A stretch of 64,000 bases of DNA from Megalobrama amblycephala (Eukaryota > Chordata > Actinopteri > Cypriniformes > Xenocyprididae), in the NCBI RefSeq assembly GCF_018812025.1, contig NC_063045.1, positions 58,618,383-58,682,382 on the forward strand. Reading direction: 5' to 3'. Shown one piece after another: positions 11,923-23,675 of this stretch (position 1 is its first letter; each line of letters starts with the position of its first letter). Made by a program: the position numbers and the translations under genes. The notes beneath the pieces are model-generated. The model did no database searches. It saw only the letters and a list, made by a program, of their open reading frames with translations, and was not told the origin of the DNA.

Positions 11923-12051
11923 ATGAGCTATTGTAAACAAATGCAGATTTTATGGTTAGTTTATACAAGGGAACATTGCAATCTTGTAAAATCCACTCTC
12001 CTTCTTCCACTGACAGCTTCATCTCCGCTTACAGCTAGAGTCTCTACAATA

Positions 12052-15000
12052 ATGGACAAAAACGCAGAAGTGATAGTATGTGGCTCCTTTATGAAGGATG
12101 TCTGGGAATGCAGACTGAGGGAGTATCGACAGAAACGACAGCTGGAAGACGAGCGGATACAGAAGAGTGCTCTGGAAAGGTGAGGACCTGCCGAACCTCT
12201 CATTTTCCTGCAGTTGTCAATCAGAAAAATTCAATATTTATAAGTGTTTTTGAGGCAGTTTGTTGATGAAAATCTTTTTAACCCATTGCATTCCATTTAT
12301 TTTTCTAATATTTATACTCTAAAAAATGCTGGGTTAAAAACAACCCAATTTGGGTTATTTGCCAACCCAGCTCTGGGTCAAAATTGGACAAACCCATGCA
12401 TTGGGTTATTTTATCCAAGATGGTTGGGTTAAATGTTTGACCCAACATGCTGGGTTTTTTTTATTTTTATTTTTTTTATTAAACTCAACTATTGAATTGA
12501 AAAATTACTATATATTTCTGTTTTAAAATGAACCCAAAATATGCTGAAAATTAAAATCACACAAAGAATTACTAAACAGCATAGTAATGATTAAAAAGTG
12601 AACATTTAATGCACAAAAATATAGACAAGCGTTAAAACAGTGTGTACATGTGAGTGCAAAGTGCAGAAAGAATGTTTTAAAGTTAAATATTTAATAACTT
12701 ATGTTTGAAAACAAATTTGACCATATTTCGCTTATTTTTACCTCAAATCAACGAACAGACTAAAAACACTATGGTCAAAACTCACTGGAGCCAGTTTTCA
12801 AAGTTCTCTCTCCTCTCCGCTTCGATTAGTTTTCTTATTTTCCACATATATTCCTGTCGTAAGTGCAGCGGTGTGTGTTGCAGCGAAATCTGAGCCGCTG
12901 ATGGGCTGCTGTTCGGCGGGGAAGCTGTGAACCTCAGACCGCTGAACGATATCGTGACAGGCTCCTTATAACCTGCGCATAAACAACCAGTAGAGTTCTG
13001 AGAACACATTTTAACATCCAAATGAATAATATTCAGTATTATAACTAATAAAAATCAGTTTATTCAATTTCCATCATGCAAGACGACCTTTGCCAACTGA
13101 CTTCTCATCCCTGTATATTGCATTGCATTAAATAAAATGATTTACAGAACTGTAATGACTTTATAGATTAAATAAAATGTGTACAAACCTTTATTTTACC
13201 GAAGTAATGCACCAATTTGGCAGCCTTGAGATCTACTTTCTCCTGACAAACCCAACAGCTGGGTTGTTGCATTGGAGGGCGGGTGTATTGTTTCAGTTGT
13301 CAGTGAGATTGGCCAGCCTCTAACCTAATGGCTGGGCAACACAAAATCTACCCAACCATAGAATAAATAACCCAACAAAATGACCCAACAGCATTTGTGT
13401 AAAAAAATAAAATAAACACAACCTAGCATTTTTTAGACTGTATGTTCATGCTATTACTGTGCTGTGCTCATGCCATGCCAAATTACTAACTAAAAAAAAC
13501 CCCTCACATCTTTCTCGAATTTATAATTGCAAGTTGGAGAAAAGCACAATGATGCATTTTGAGCATTGCTATAAAAAGAATATTTTCTGACAAAGACAAG
13601 AAAAGTTCAGAGAAGAATCTCTGAGTCATTTCATAATTACAGTAACTCTGATATGGCATGAATGCAACATTTGTATGTCTGATCCCAACTGCCTCTCTGC
13701 CTATTTTGTTTGCAGATAATAAGGCCATTCTGAACAATAATGAGCTTGTGGTCGCTTCAACTTTAATTGCTTTAATTGTGTAAATATTCATTTTTAATAA
13801 CAACAGCTATCTTTAATTAATCTGTTAAAACAAAAGAAGCAAACTCAGACCACATTTCATAATTAATGAGAAATCATTTTCATTTGTTGTCCGTTCCAAT
13901 TAAACTTTTTACAGAATTAATCAAGATTGGCAGGCGCGCATGTCCTCCATGAGAAAAACCCCTAAAAGGCTGGAGAGAAAAGCGAAGCTTCCTGAAGAAT
14001 CAACTCTTGATGCACCCAAGACTAAAAAGACATACCTGGGAAGGCCGCAAGGTTTCCAGAGCAGTCGGATTCAGAGGCAGGTGGACCTGACGAAAACTAC
14101 AAAATCCAACAAATTGGCCCTGTTACATCACCTCAATGAAAGCTGTCCGGGATTGATGGTGTGGTCAAAGTCTTGGAAGTTCTCGCAGCCTTTGCCACAA
14201 CCTGTAGAAAGTCCCTGCGCATTCGACTGGGGACAGTCATGGAAGTTTCTCAATCTTCAGCCAAACACTGACGGTAAACCCTGGTTTGATCTTGGGTTTG
14301 ACACCAACAACAATATGAGCTTCAATGACATGCTTCTGTGGGAGAAGCTGAGCAAAGCATTAAACTCTGAACACATTCAACAAGACCTGGCCAGTACAGA
14401 ATGGGAGAAGTCTTGGATATTCACTCGGAAAGGAAAAGAGTCTCATGAAGGTACAAATAAAAGTGATAGCAACAAATTTTATAACCTGTGGGGGGAACAG
14501 AATCAGGAAAGTGCATCAGAATGGCATGAATCCTGGAAGACAATGAAGCCTGTAAAAGGAGAAAATATCATGCCTGATTCAATTCCGCCCTCAACTAACG
14601 AGGAAACACAATCTAAACTACCATGGGATAATTCATGGATGTACTTTAAGAAGCAGCTTCACATGAAGTCAAAAACAGGTAATAACCTAGGATGGAGGGA
14701 ATCTTGGAAGGTTGCTAAAACCATATCAGAACAGAAGACGAAATCAATCGAAACTCAAGGTATGGTGCCCAAGGAACTGCATCCTGACATCTGCAACGTG
14801 ATAATGAATGTGTCTAGAGAGATGAAGCACACATTTCAGTTCGGTGGGACGGATGCACCACTGTCTGATTGGGAAAAATCATGGACGACCATAAAAAATC
14901 TGTCGGAGTATAAAGAAGAGATAAATAAAGCTGAATGTAGGGAGGTGGAAGTGAAGGTTGAGACACCGAAACCAGACCAATTCAAGCAACAAAGTGAACG

Positions 15001-16444
15001 TGTGAAATTCAACGTACTTGCTTTGCCAAAAATCCAAAAGCGGCAGGAGATGCTTCAGTTCTCAAAGCAAATGGACTGGAAGGATTCTTGGAAGATGCTG
15101 AAACGCCAGCGTAGAGAAGAAAGTGCATTAAGGAACCTGAGATACCCACTTCCACAATTGTCCTCCACACCACAAACTCTCACTGAATGGGCCAATTCTT
15201 GGAGGTTCACAAACTTAACACTCAACCAAGACAGCAGTTTATGGCAGCAGGGTTGGTCCACCAATACTCAACCCAGACCTGTTAGAAGAGTGCTAGAAAA
15301 TGAGAATTTCCCGCATAATGGACCAGCAGGGGTTCGTGTCTGGTCTGAGTCCTGGAGGTCTACGAGACGTCAGCATCTTCTGGAAAGACAAGGGCAAGGT
15401 GCATCAACCCAGCCAGTGCGCCAACATACATACGCAAGATCTGTGGCAGACTGGGAACGGTCATGGGAATCATCAACTCATCAGCGCAGTCACGATAGAC
15501 CCTCCGTGACCGAGTGGGCGGATTCTTGGAGGTTCTCCAGCTTGGAGAATTTCCAACCTGAACATACTTGGTTTGAGAAATCAATGGAAATCAAAGGCAG
15601 AAAGGAACTTCGCAATGCGTTTAGCAGATCAGACGATTCTCAGATATTCAAAGAACAACTTCCCTCGAAAGAGTGGAATGACTCATGGAGGGTTAAGAAG
15701 AGGTCTGATGGACGTGCACATCTCATACAAAAAGAAGTGCTAGACTGGGATAATTCTTGGATGTTTACTAGCACAGAGTTTTATCGAAGACAAGGTGAAT
15801 GTTATTTGAATTTCCAGCTAACGTCTGATGTCAGTAGCCTCAAGTCCATCCAGACTGAGAGCAGGTCAGAGTGGGGTCGATCATGGAAGATGTCAAACCC
15901 ACAACCACCAAAGAACATCGCCTCATGGGTTGATGCAAAGCCAAAAACATTCAGTGCACAAGACATGATCCTTTGGTCAAAACACAAACACATCTATTAT
16001 TTACCTTGTGCTTTGGTCAAAGACTTGAAGCTGAAAATCTGGAGCAACTCCTGGAGGTTCATGATGATGGAGTCAAAGCACGGGAAAAGCTCTGCTTCGG
16101 CTGAGGATGAGTCTGTCATAATGACAAAGACTGCAACAATAAGAAAGCACTTGTACTCAAACATAGATCAGCAGAAACCACAACAGAAGAGATGGAGCGA
16201 TGCATGTAAAATAGCAAAGACGCAACCACGACCAAAGCGTAATGTTAAATCTGGCAACAAGGAAGATGAAAATGGAAAAGAAATGTTTGCAGAATGGATG
16301 GAATCTTGGAAATTCTCAAATAATTTAAAAAGCAATGAGCCCGCAATGGTGTCTGTATCTCTGAGCAACTGGAAAAACTCCTGGAAGTTTCTGCTTGATC
16401 CGTATGTGCCAATGAACGGCCCCAAAACAAACAAAAGTCGGTAA
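12052..16444 (+). CDS. Two-exon gene for a tryptophan-repeat (WxxSW) protein, 885 residues
   Basis: Exon 1 is 12052-12179 (ATG to GAA AG, donor AAG|GTGAGG). Exon 2 is 13915-16444 (acceptor CTTTTTACAG|A, stop TAA). The split codon AG|A restores an open frame, joining the 43-residue start to eight more residues before the first ATG of exon 2. Residues about 15-60 are highly charged (LREYRQKRQLEDERIQKSAL) and should form a helix that continues across the junction, which supports the join. From about residue 126 to the end, the motif W-x-x-S-W recurs 18 times (WSKSWK, WGQSWKF, WEKSWIF, WADSWRF, WKNSWKF and others), usually preceded by D/E and followed by K/R then F/M/T/V. A WQQGW variant and several decayed units also occur. 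Spacing is about 20-60 residues. Spacers are polar, rich in K, N, Q and S. There is no signal peptide, membrane segment or enzyme motif, and no known family is recognised. The repeats suggest an extended scaffold that docks aromatic pairs on a partner; this is inference. Confidence 0.85.
12316..13440. mobile_element. 1.1-kb non-autonomous element inside the W-repeat gene intron
   Basis: The left end TCTAAAAAATGCTGGGTT is mirrored by AACCTAGCATTTTTTAGA at the right end. Subterminal regions repeat the words GGGTT and AACCC in both orientations (12330-12450 and 13250-13400). The element takes up about two thirds of the 1,735-bp intron and reaches neither splice site. No transposase frame. Confidence 0.7.
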
Positions 16445-16547
16445 GGATTAAAGACTTTGCAGGTCAGATTTCAAGAGTGCATCTTTAGAGAAATCAATTA
16501 AAATATATGATGAATTGTTTTTGAAAACTTCTACAGATTCAACCTAC

Positions 16548-16553
16548 AATAAA
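16548..16553 (+). promoter_or_regulatory. Polyadenylation signal of the W-repeat gene
   Basis: A canonical AATAAA lies 104 bases after the stop codon. A GT-rich stretch (GTTGTGTAGTGTGTGCGG) follows directly and resembles a downstream cleavage element. The predicted 3' untranslated region is therefore short, about 120-130 bases. Confidence 0.7.
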
Positions 16554-16574
16554 GTTGTGTAGTGTGTGCGGACA

Positions 16575-17172
16575 AATACATCATGTCTCATCTTTTGTGT
16601 CAAAGTACAACAAACCATAACACATGATTATTTTTTGATGCAGTCACGTTCACAGCTGTGAACTGCGGCTCTAAAGTTTCAGTGCTCATCATTTATTCTT
16701 CTTCAAGTCATTGCACAAGTCATCGGAGAGTGCATGTGGTCCTCACTTTCTAACAAAAACACGAATGCAGTTGTTTAGCTAGCTCTAGTACAAGTGTTAT
16801 TATATTGGACACAGTACAACAGCAGTACTGAAAACTGCAGTTCGGCTGCATTCAAATGACCACACTTGTACTGCAAAGATACTGCATAATCAGATGAAAA
16901 ATATGAAAAAATAACAGAGAAAATATAACAACAAATATATCATTCAGTTCTGATTTTCTTAAGTATTTATCCAAGCAATAATGAGACCTAAATTACTTAG
17001 AACTTTATAGTGAAATTGTTTACTCAAAATGTAAAAATGTCTTATAGAAATAATAAATAAAGATGGTTTACTCCTATTAGTTATGAATGGGCGAAGCTCC
17101 AATGTGCAATATGGCGGAATATGTCCCACCTTCCAAGTAAAAGAAACCTGACTTGTGCTTAGGACTGCACAC
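16575..17172. other. Anonymous intergenic DNA downstream of the W-repeat gene
   Basis: No exon or element ends were recognised. From about 17090 the text (GGCGAAGCTCC, AATATGGCGG) resembles part of a dispersed repeat that resumes near 17540-17700 beyond the next element, as if split by it. Confidence 0.35.
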
Positions 17173-17409
17173 GGTGTTGCCAAGTCCACGGTTTTCCCAC
17201 GGAATTGGGCTACTTTAACACTGTTGCTGTGGGTTGTTTTTCATGTCCACGGGTTGAAGCGATGCCAAATAACATGATATTTAGCCCCTATAATGCAAAT
17301 TTTACCAGGGGAACCCCGCCAAAAATGTACTGGAGGACCCCCCGAAATGCAATTGGGCTAGTTTTGGGCAAGTTTTGAGGGTTTTGTTGTGAAAACCTGG
17401 CAACCCTGG
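17173..17409. mobile_element. Small element with GGTGTTGCCA ends
   Basis: The left end GGTGTTGCCAAGTCCACGG is matched inversely by AAACCTGGCAACCCTGG at the right end, giving short imperfect terminal inverted repeats. The internal sequence is about 200 bp and non-coding. Confidence 0.55.
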
Positions 17410-18711
17410 TTCATCTAGCCTGAAAAATAAGCTTTTTAATGCTATTTGAGCATAAGAAACAACATTTATGGGACATGTCAGATTTTGTTGATGATTTGAA
17501 ATATGTTATTTAGTTGTGAGTTCGCCAAGCAGTTTTTTTGGTCTTGGATGCCCGAAATAGCTGCCCAGAGGCATTGCAAATATGGCCGCCGAGTGAACAG
17601 ACTTTCCTTGAAAGGGACTTTGATAGCACTGACACATGTAGGCTGTTTAATTCATTATAAATCACACAACACAGGGTATCCCATACTGCCACCTACAAGC
17701 ATAACATTAGCATCAACCCTTACTGACAAGCATAGACAGTTGATTTATTTTGTAATTAAGCTGGACTTTAACCCAGGCTGATCATATTGATTGAAATGGC
17801 CTCGACATCTTTATTTCCGACAAATTACTTGGCATGTATCGATATTACATTTCCACTATCTCCCTTAATTAACTGATTAGCTAATGATGTGCTCTGGTAT
17901 CTCTGTTTTTTCCTGTTCAAACAACTAAAAATAAACATGAAAAAGTCAAATATGGTTCATGGCAATTACTTCAAGATAGTAGTTACAGAGTTTAAATCAG
18001 CTCATCAATTCGGCCTACTGGTTGACAAACATATATGATTGCATTTTGTTTAGCCCAAACTGATCTTTTTCAGCTTTATACCTGTAACATGTATGTTGGT
18101 GACAGACATAGATCATCTTTCAAGAGTGCAGCACAAATATGGATATTTTCATTAAGTAATGAATGAGCATAAGGTGTTTCATGCATGACTATTGTTTACA
18201 CTGCACAAAATAATGACTAGAATGTGCTGACAGTTGTCTGGTCTCATTTTTTGTTTTGCATGAGATCAAGCAAAGATGGTACACATTGGTTTACCATCTG
18301 TCACAGATGTCCCATCTCTGCCCTTTCAGAAACGCTCATTTAAAACCTCTATATGTGCTTCTCTAAATGACGGACAAAATTCAAGGCAGACTCCGTCTCT
18401 TTGTGGAGGTATTGTTCAGCTTGTTGCATGCTGTGCCATTCTACCCTTGTAGTTAAAACTAAAATTAAACACATAAAATACAATGTCAGAGTTTAATATG
18501 ACCCAAAAGAAATAGCAAGAAATAAGGCAATTCCTTGCCATTTTTTTTTTCTTTTTCTTTTGAAGGCCAATTAAAGACTAATGTCTGTTCTTCTGAAAGC
18601 CATGAATCTGGACATTCAGTGGAGTCCATAAAAGTAGTGTTTTGACAAACTGGCCAACCATTATAATATTTATTAATATTCTGAATAATCATTTATTTTA
18701 ATAGTTGAAAT
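17410..18711. other. Anonymous intergenic DNA
   Basis: Part of the older repeat interrupted at 17173-17409 may continue to about 17710. The remainder to 18711 shows no exon signals, array or inverted ends that I can defend. Confidence 0.35.
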
Positions 18712-21016
18712 TTAAAGGGGTGGTTCATTGCAATTTCACTTTTTTAACATTAGTTAGTGTGTAATGTTGCTGTTTGAGCATAAAAAACATCTCCAAAGTT
18801 ACGACACTCAAAGTTCAATGCAAAGGGAGAAATTTTCTTTTACAGAAATCTGTTTGAGGACTACAAAAAACGTCTGGTAGGGACTACAACGAGCTTACAA
18901 CAGTTCCCACATGAGCGATTTATAGATTATCATGACAAAATATGCAATCGATAACTTTAAGTTAACTCCACATCAGCTACATAAATTCATGAACTAAGCA
19001 TCCTGTTGCCTTCTACATGTTGTCACTTCTTCTTGAGTCTCTCCATCATTGTCCGACTTCAGTTTGAACATGAAAGACAGAACAGTTTCTGACATTTTCA
19101 GTGAGTCTGAGGTAATCTGGGGCACGTTCAAGCTCAAACCGGTGCGCAACGTTTTGCTACGTTTTCCGGGTTGAACGACATGTTTCCTGGAAACGGTGTG
19201 CAACGAGTTTGAGATGCGTTTTCTCTTGTTTGGTGGGCGTGTCAGAAATGTCAGCCCAATCAGCGGCAAGATGTATATAAACCACGCGGTATTAAAGAGA
19301 CAGCTCGCACAATGGGTATTAATGTAACATAAAAATACTTTATACATGGGTTTCAAAAACGTCACTTCCGCTATGCCCGCCGTCATATTTGGGACACAGC
19401 TGCGCGCCCTGTTTAAGTCTATGGTGACAGCAGCTACAACTAGAGGAAGGCCAACAAAACGCTCTCAGAAGGTTCACAACAAGTTTAAAATATATCTGGG
19501 ATATGTGGTGCTGTTAGCCGTTTCAACAGTCGTCAGAACTACAAATATATTTGATTTATTTGAAAATATTATGAATTCTAGTTGGTGTGTTTCGGCGTGT
19601 TATTACAGGATGAACAAATTCACGACACCAGCTGACTACATTAGTTCAAGTAGTACATGCGTGCATGATTTTGTGCAAATATAAGTTGTAATTTTATGTA
19701 TATCTTGTATAAATATATATGAATTACCCTATATAGGATGTGTCCCGTTGAGTTAATAACCTTCTAAGCGCTTCAGTTTACGGGTGTTCATTCAGCGCAC
19801 GCAGCTCAAATAATACTGTTATCAAAATGAATCTGTTATTGTATACAAAAAAATCTGTTATTGTTCATGATCCTTATTATTAATCAAACTATGTGTTGAT
19901 GAAAATAATACTAGAACAATATAAGAGCTAGTTATTAAAAATAACGCATTCATTTTCTAAAAGAAATATTAAAGTTTTAATATTACTGTGTAGTAACGTT
20001 AAACATTTTAATGACTTAATCATTGCTGTTTGAGCTGTTGCTCTGTGGGTTATTTACCTCAACGAAACACATCCTTTATGAGAATAATCAGATATTTATA
20101 CTTAATAAAATTAATAAGTTTTATCTGTACAAAATGACGCGAATGCACAAGTGAAGTTTGAACAAGTTATGTAATCAATGTTTAACTCAGTCGACGCGCT
20201 CTTACCACAACAACACGCTGAAACAACAACACAGAGAATTCACAACATTTTATTACAACAGTGTTCTCGTTATAATGTTACGTAAATGACAGTCCCAGCA
20301 GTTATTAATGTTGTGCATTGCTGTTTGGCTGCCAGTGGTGTGGTCCCTTCTGAATGAAGCCAATAATTCTGCCGATCTAACTACTTTGGGATCAAATCAA
20401 TTTGTAGTTCTGACGACTGTTGAAACGGCTAACAGCACCATATAACCCCAAGATATATTATAAACTTGTTGTGAACCTTCTGAGAGCGTTTCGTTGGCCT
20501 TCCTCTGGTACACAAATCCCTTCACTCCATTGGGATGTTCTCTTTTATTCTGGACGGCAAGGGCAGTGACTGTAACATCGAGCGTATTTTGCAGTATTAA
20601 ACACCTATTTATACCGACTTCATCAGGCTCCGAAAATTACTCAAAAAGAACACAAAGAATGGCCTTCTCAGCTGCCATAGTTGCAACTCTTGCGTCATCA
20701 GAACAGGGTGTTCAACGCACCTCCGTTTCCGTTTAAAAAACGTTTTGCAACGTTTTGTCGGGGCTGAACGCAGCCCTGAGCTGCTAACACAAGCTCTTGA
20801 AACTCCACCCTCTTCGTAAGGGCAGCAGCTCATTTACATTTAAAGGGACACACACAAAAATGGAGCGTTTTTGCTCACCCTCAAACAGTGACAAATTTAA
20901 CATACTATAAAAAATGATCTGTGGGGTATTTTGAGCTAAAACTTCACATACACACTCTGGGGACATCAGAGACTTATTTTACACCTTGTAAAAGTGGCAT
21001 TATATGACCCCTTTAA
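18712..21016. mobile_element. Second TTAA-flanked family, copy 1, carrying a nested element
   Basis: It starts TTAAAGGGGTGGTTCATTGC and ends ATGACCCCTTTAA, with TTAA on both sides. The first 180 bp and last 240 bp align with the uninterrupted 559-bp relative at 23117-23675. The extra central material is an insertion. The terminal 90 bp, from GGGGTATTTTGAGCTAAAAC onward, are also shared with the other TTAA family at 4238 and 8720. Confidence 0.7.
19116..20779. mobile_element. Nested inverted-repeat element with AT-rich core
   Basis: The left end (CTGGGGCACGTTCAAGCTCA) pairs imperfectly with the right end (GGGGCTGAACGCAGCCCTGAG). The end sequences repeat ACGTTTTGC words. Much stronger inverted arms occur inside: 19438-19548 (GAGGAAGGCCAACAAAACGC onward) is the reverse complement of 20385-20505. 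A 112-codon open frame at 19346-19684 spans one arm and is not a gene. Outer boundaries are approximate, because the divergence from the host element begins near 18895. Confidence 0.6.
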
Positions 21017-21710
21017 GTAACGTTGTTAAATGAATTTTACATATTTTTGTTAATTTTTTTAATTAGTTTTACCCTTAACTGTCACTCCCCTTTTTGAGCA
21101 TAGATTGTAATTCATGAATGCTTTAGAATACAGACCTAAAGTTGGTCTCTTTAAAAGAAGACACTCAGCAGATTATTGCTAAAGTGAAAGCACTTCAAAA
21201 AATAAAGGTTATAGAAGTGTACTGTAAAGCAAATGTACTGTACTAAAATGTTTTATTTTATACAAAATAAATATTTTACAAAATAACTTTTACTCTTAAA
21301 TTGCTATAAAATCAAAGTCATATGTCTAACCATGTTGCGTACCAAATTTGAAGTTGATATCACACAAAGTGAAGTTCGTATGAGATTTTGTTTAGGCATA
21401 ATACCAAAAATAGCCACTGGGTGTCATCCACATTCCATTGATTTTTCCCCTCTAACAAATTAATACATTTCTGTCACAGTATCACTTTTATCACAATACA
21501 GTAGCCAAATATGGTAACCTTTAGTCAGACCTTTCCAACGATATGTTTTGTCAAGATTAGAAAATGTTTTGATTATAAAATTTCCCCACTAGGGGGAGGA
21601 GTCCGCTAAAAGGAATTTAATTTATTAATTACTGTTTTCATAGTAATGCAATGTCCAATTTCAAAATGTTTTTAACAGGATGAATTTTGAGTGATAAAAG
21701 TCACAATATG
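21017..21710. other. Anonymous AT-rich DNA
   Basis: A phrase at 21585-21600 (CCCCACTAGGGGGAG) is a short imperfect palindrome. Otherwise nothing was recognised. Confidence 0.35.
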
Positions 21711-21960
21711 TAACATTTGCCACTAGAGGTCGCTTATTCAAAACAAAGGAATAGCTTGATGACGCCTTGATTTTGTGGAATCATGGGAGGTGTTCATGTC
21801 TACAGCTAGTGGAAAAGCATCTGACTCGGGCAGAAATCATATTATTGGATGAGCTAATGTATTAAAGATTTATTAACATTGCTGTAGTATGAAGCAGGGT
21901 GTGGCTGAAAGCCGCTGGAGTGGAACGAGGCAGCTGGGTCGATTGCTAATGAGCTCAACA
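21711..21960. repeat. Fragment of a dispersed repeat
   Basis: The opening words ATATGTAACATTTGCCACTA followed by GAGGTCGC are familiar from cyprinid dispersed repeats. The far end was not located, so it is called a fragment only. Confidence 0.35.
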
Positions 21961-22929
21961 CACGGCTCAAGAGCAATGGAGCTTTTATTATGCTGCAGAT
22001 AATGTAAGTACACAAGTACACAAGTCAACAAAATATATAACACTGTTCTAGTGGTTTTTGGATTTTTTTTAATCCAAAAATATTACATTTTCTGCCTTTA
22101 AGCTTTGGGATGATACATGATTCATGATGATGATTTATGAAACTAAAACATGTGATAAGATGAAAAAAAAACCCCCCAGCACTAAGTGTCCTGCTAGTTT
22201 TGGGCAAGTTTTTCCATCTAATATTTATATTTTATTTCAATAATTAGAAATGATTTGTTATTGATTTAGTTTTAGTTAACAATAACACTGTTGGTAACAT
22301 CTGTACAGCTAGCCATCCTCTATTTGTCGCTATAAGCAACCTTCTGTTTCCACAAGACTATCTTTATTGGTTGAAGATCATTCTTCAACCACACATGAAG
22401 TGACAGTCATTGTTTTCCAGGACAGAAATAAAACAAAAACGCCATCAGATACACATTTACAGGCCTCCCTGTGTGTCTGCTGTATTTTTAAGCAGGTATT
22501 TGCTTGGCATGGTTGGGGCTGTTATGGCAGGAAGCACAGGACTGTCTACCCCACACGCATTGCTCCAGAGGCCTTCTGGAATTGCTGCAGTAAAATTAAT
22601 GAGCGGAGGGCCTGACACCAAATTATAAAGGGTGGGTAGTGTGGATGTCTCAGGCAGCGCACAGACACTTAATTTTCCTGCAAAGAGACATGCCTTCAGC
22701 ACTGAGTCCTCTCTCTTTCTCTCCACCACCCATACACAGAAACAAACACAATATATCATCAAACTGCTTTTGCTTCAGCAGCATCTCCGAGTTCATCCCA
22801 CAGGGATGTTTAAGCAGGTAATGTAGAGGAGGTTTATTGTTATCCTGTTTCGCTTCTGAAGCCAACTTATTTTCAGATCGTTTGCAACTTGCCTCCCGAG
22901 CAATTCACACAGTAATTTGTGAATATCTA
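21961..22929. other. Higher-complexity intergenic stretch
   Basis: No exon is supported. The segment 22490-22700 is richer in mixed-composition words than the surrounding DNA and includes TGCAGTAAAATTAATGAGCG and TATAAAGGGTGGG. It could be a conserved regulatory block. This is a guess from texture only. Confidence 0.25.
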
Positions 22930-23116
22930 TACACTCTTAAAAATAAAGCTTCCGAAGGAGTGATGCCATGAAGGAATCATTTTTGGTTTCCCAGAAAACT
23001 TTACGACTTTAACAGTTCTTTTTGTTTAATGATATTATATAGTGGAAGAACCTTCCAATGCAAAGATTCTTGCGGATGTTAAAGATTCTGAACCATTGAT
23101 AAAGAACTTTTATTTG
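22930..23116. mobile_element. Small AAGAACC-type element, second copy
   Basis: It begins ACACTCTTAAAAATAAAG and contains the same alternating GGAAGAACCTTCC and AAAGAACTTTTA words as the copy at 3503-3692. It abuts the TTAA of the next element. Confidence 0.4.
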
Positions 23117-23675
23117 TTAAGGGGTCCTTGATTATGATTTCACATTTTTAACATTAGTTAGTTTGTAATGTTGCTGTTTGAGCATAAACAACATCCACAA
23201 CGTTACGACGCTCAAAGTTTAATGCAAAGGGAAATATTTTCTTTTAAAGAATTTGCTTTTTAAGGACTACAAAAAATGGCTGGTTGGGACTACAACGTGC
23301 TTCTTCCTGGGTTAGTGACATCACAAACCCTAAAATTTACATAAACCCCGCCCCCGAGAACATGCAACAAAGGGGGTGAGGCCATGTTGGGCTGCTTTAG
23401 AGAAGAGGAAGAGTTGTTGTAGTAGAGTGTTGTTGACATGTTGAGCTGTTAAAGCTCCGCCCTCTTCTGGAAAGGGGGCCGGAAGCAGCTCATTTGCATT
23501 TAAAGGGACACACACAAAAACGGCGTGTTTTTGCTCACACCCAAATAGGGACAAATTTGACAAGCTATAATAAATGATCTGTGGGGTATTTTGAGCTGAA
23601 ACTTCACAGACACTTTCTGGAGACACCAGAGACTTATGTTAATTTTGTAAAAGAGGCATAATAAGTCCTCTTTAA
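23117..23675. mobile_element. Second TTAA-flanked family, copy 2 (uninterrupted, 559 bp)
   Basis: It starts TTAAGGGGTCCTTGATTATG and ends AAGTCCTCTTTAA. It contains a GC-richer centre with CCCCGCCCCCGAG and a TTTGCATTTAAAGGGACACA word. The right 90 bp (GGGGTATTTTGAGCTGAAAC onward) are shared with the 0.97-kb TTAA family. A 98-codon antisense frame here is a repeat artefact. Confidence 0.7.

Noticed and set aside
15055..16434. Antisense frames opposite the W-repeat exon
   Set aside because: Shadows of the sense coding sequence; they read complementary residues of the repeats and have no splice or start support.
19346..19684. 112-codon frame with a basic GRPTKRSQK stretch
   Set aside because: It overlaps one inverted arm of a nested element whose complement recurs at 20385-20505.
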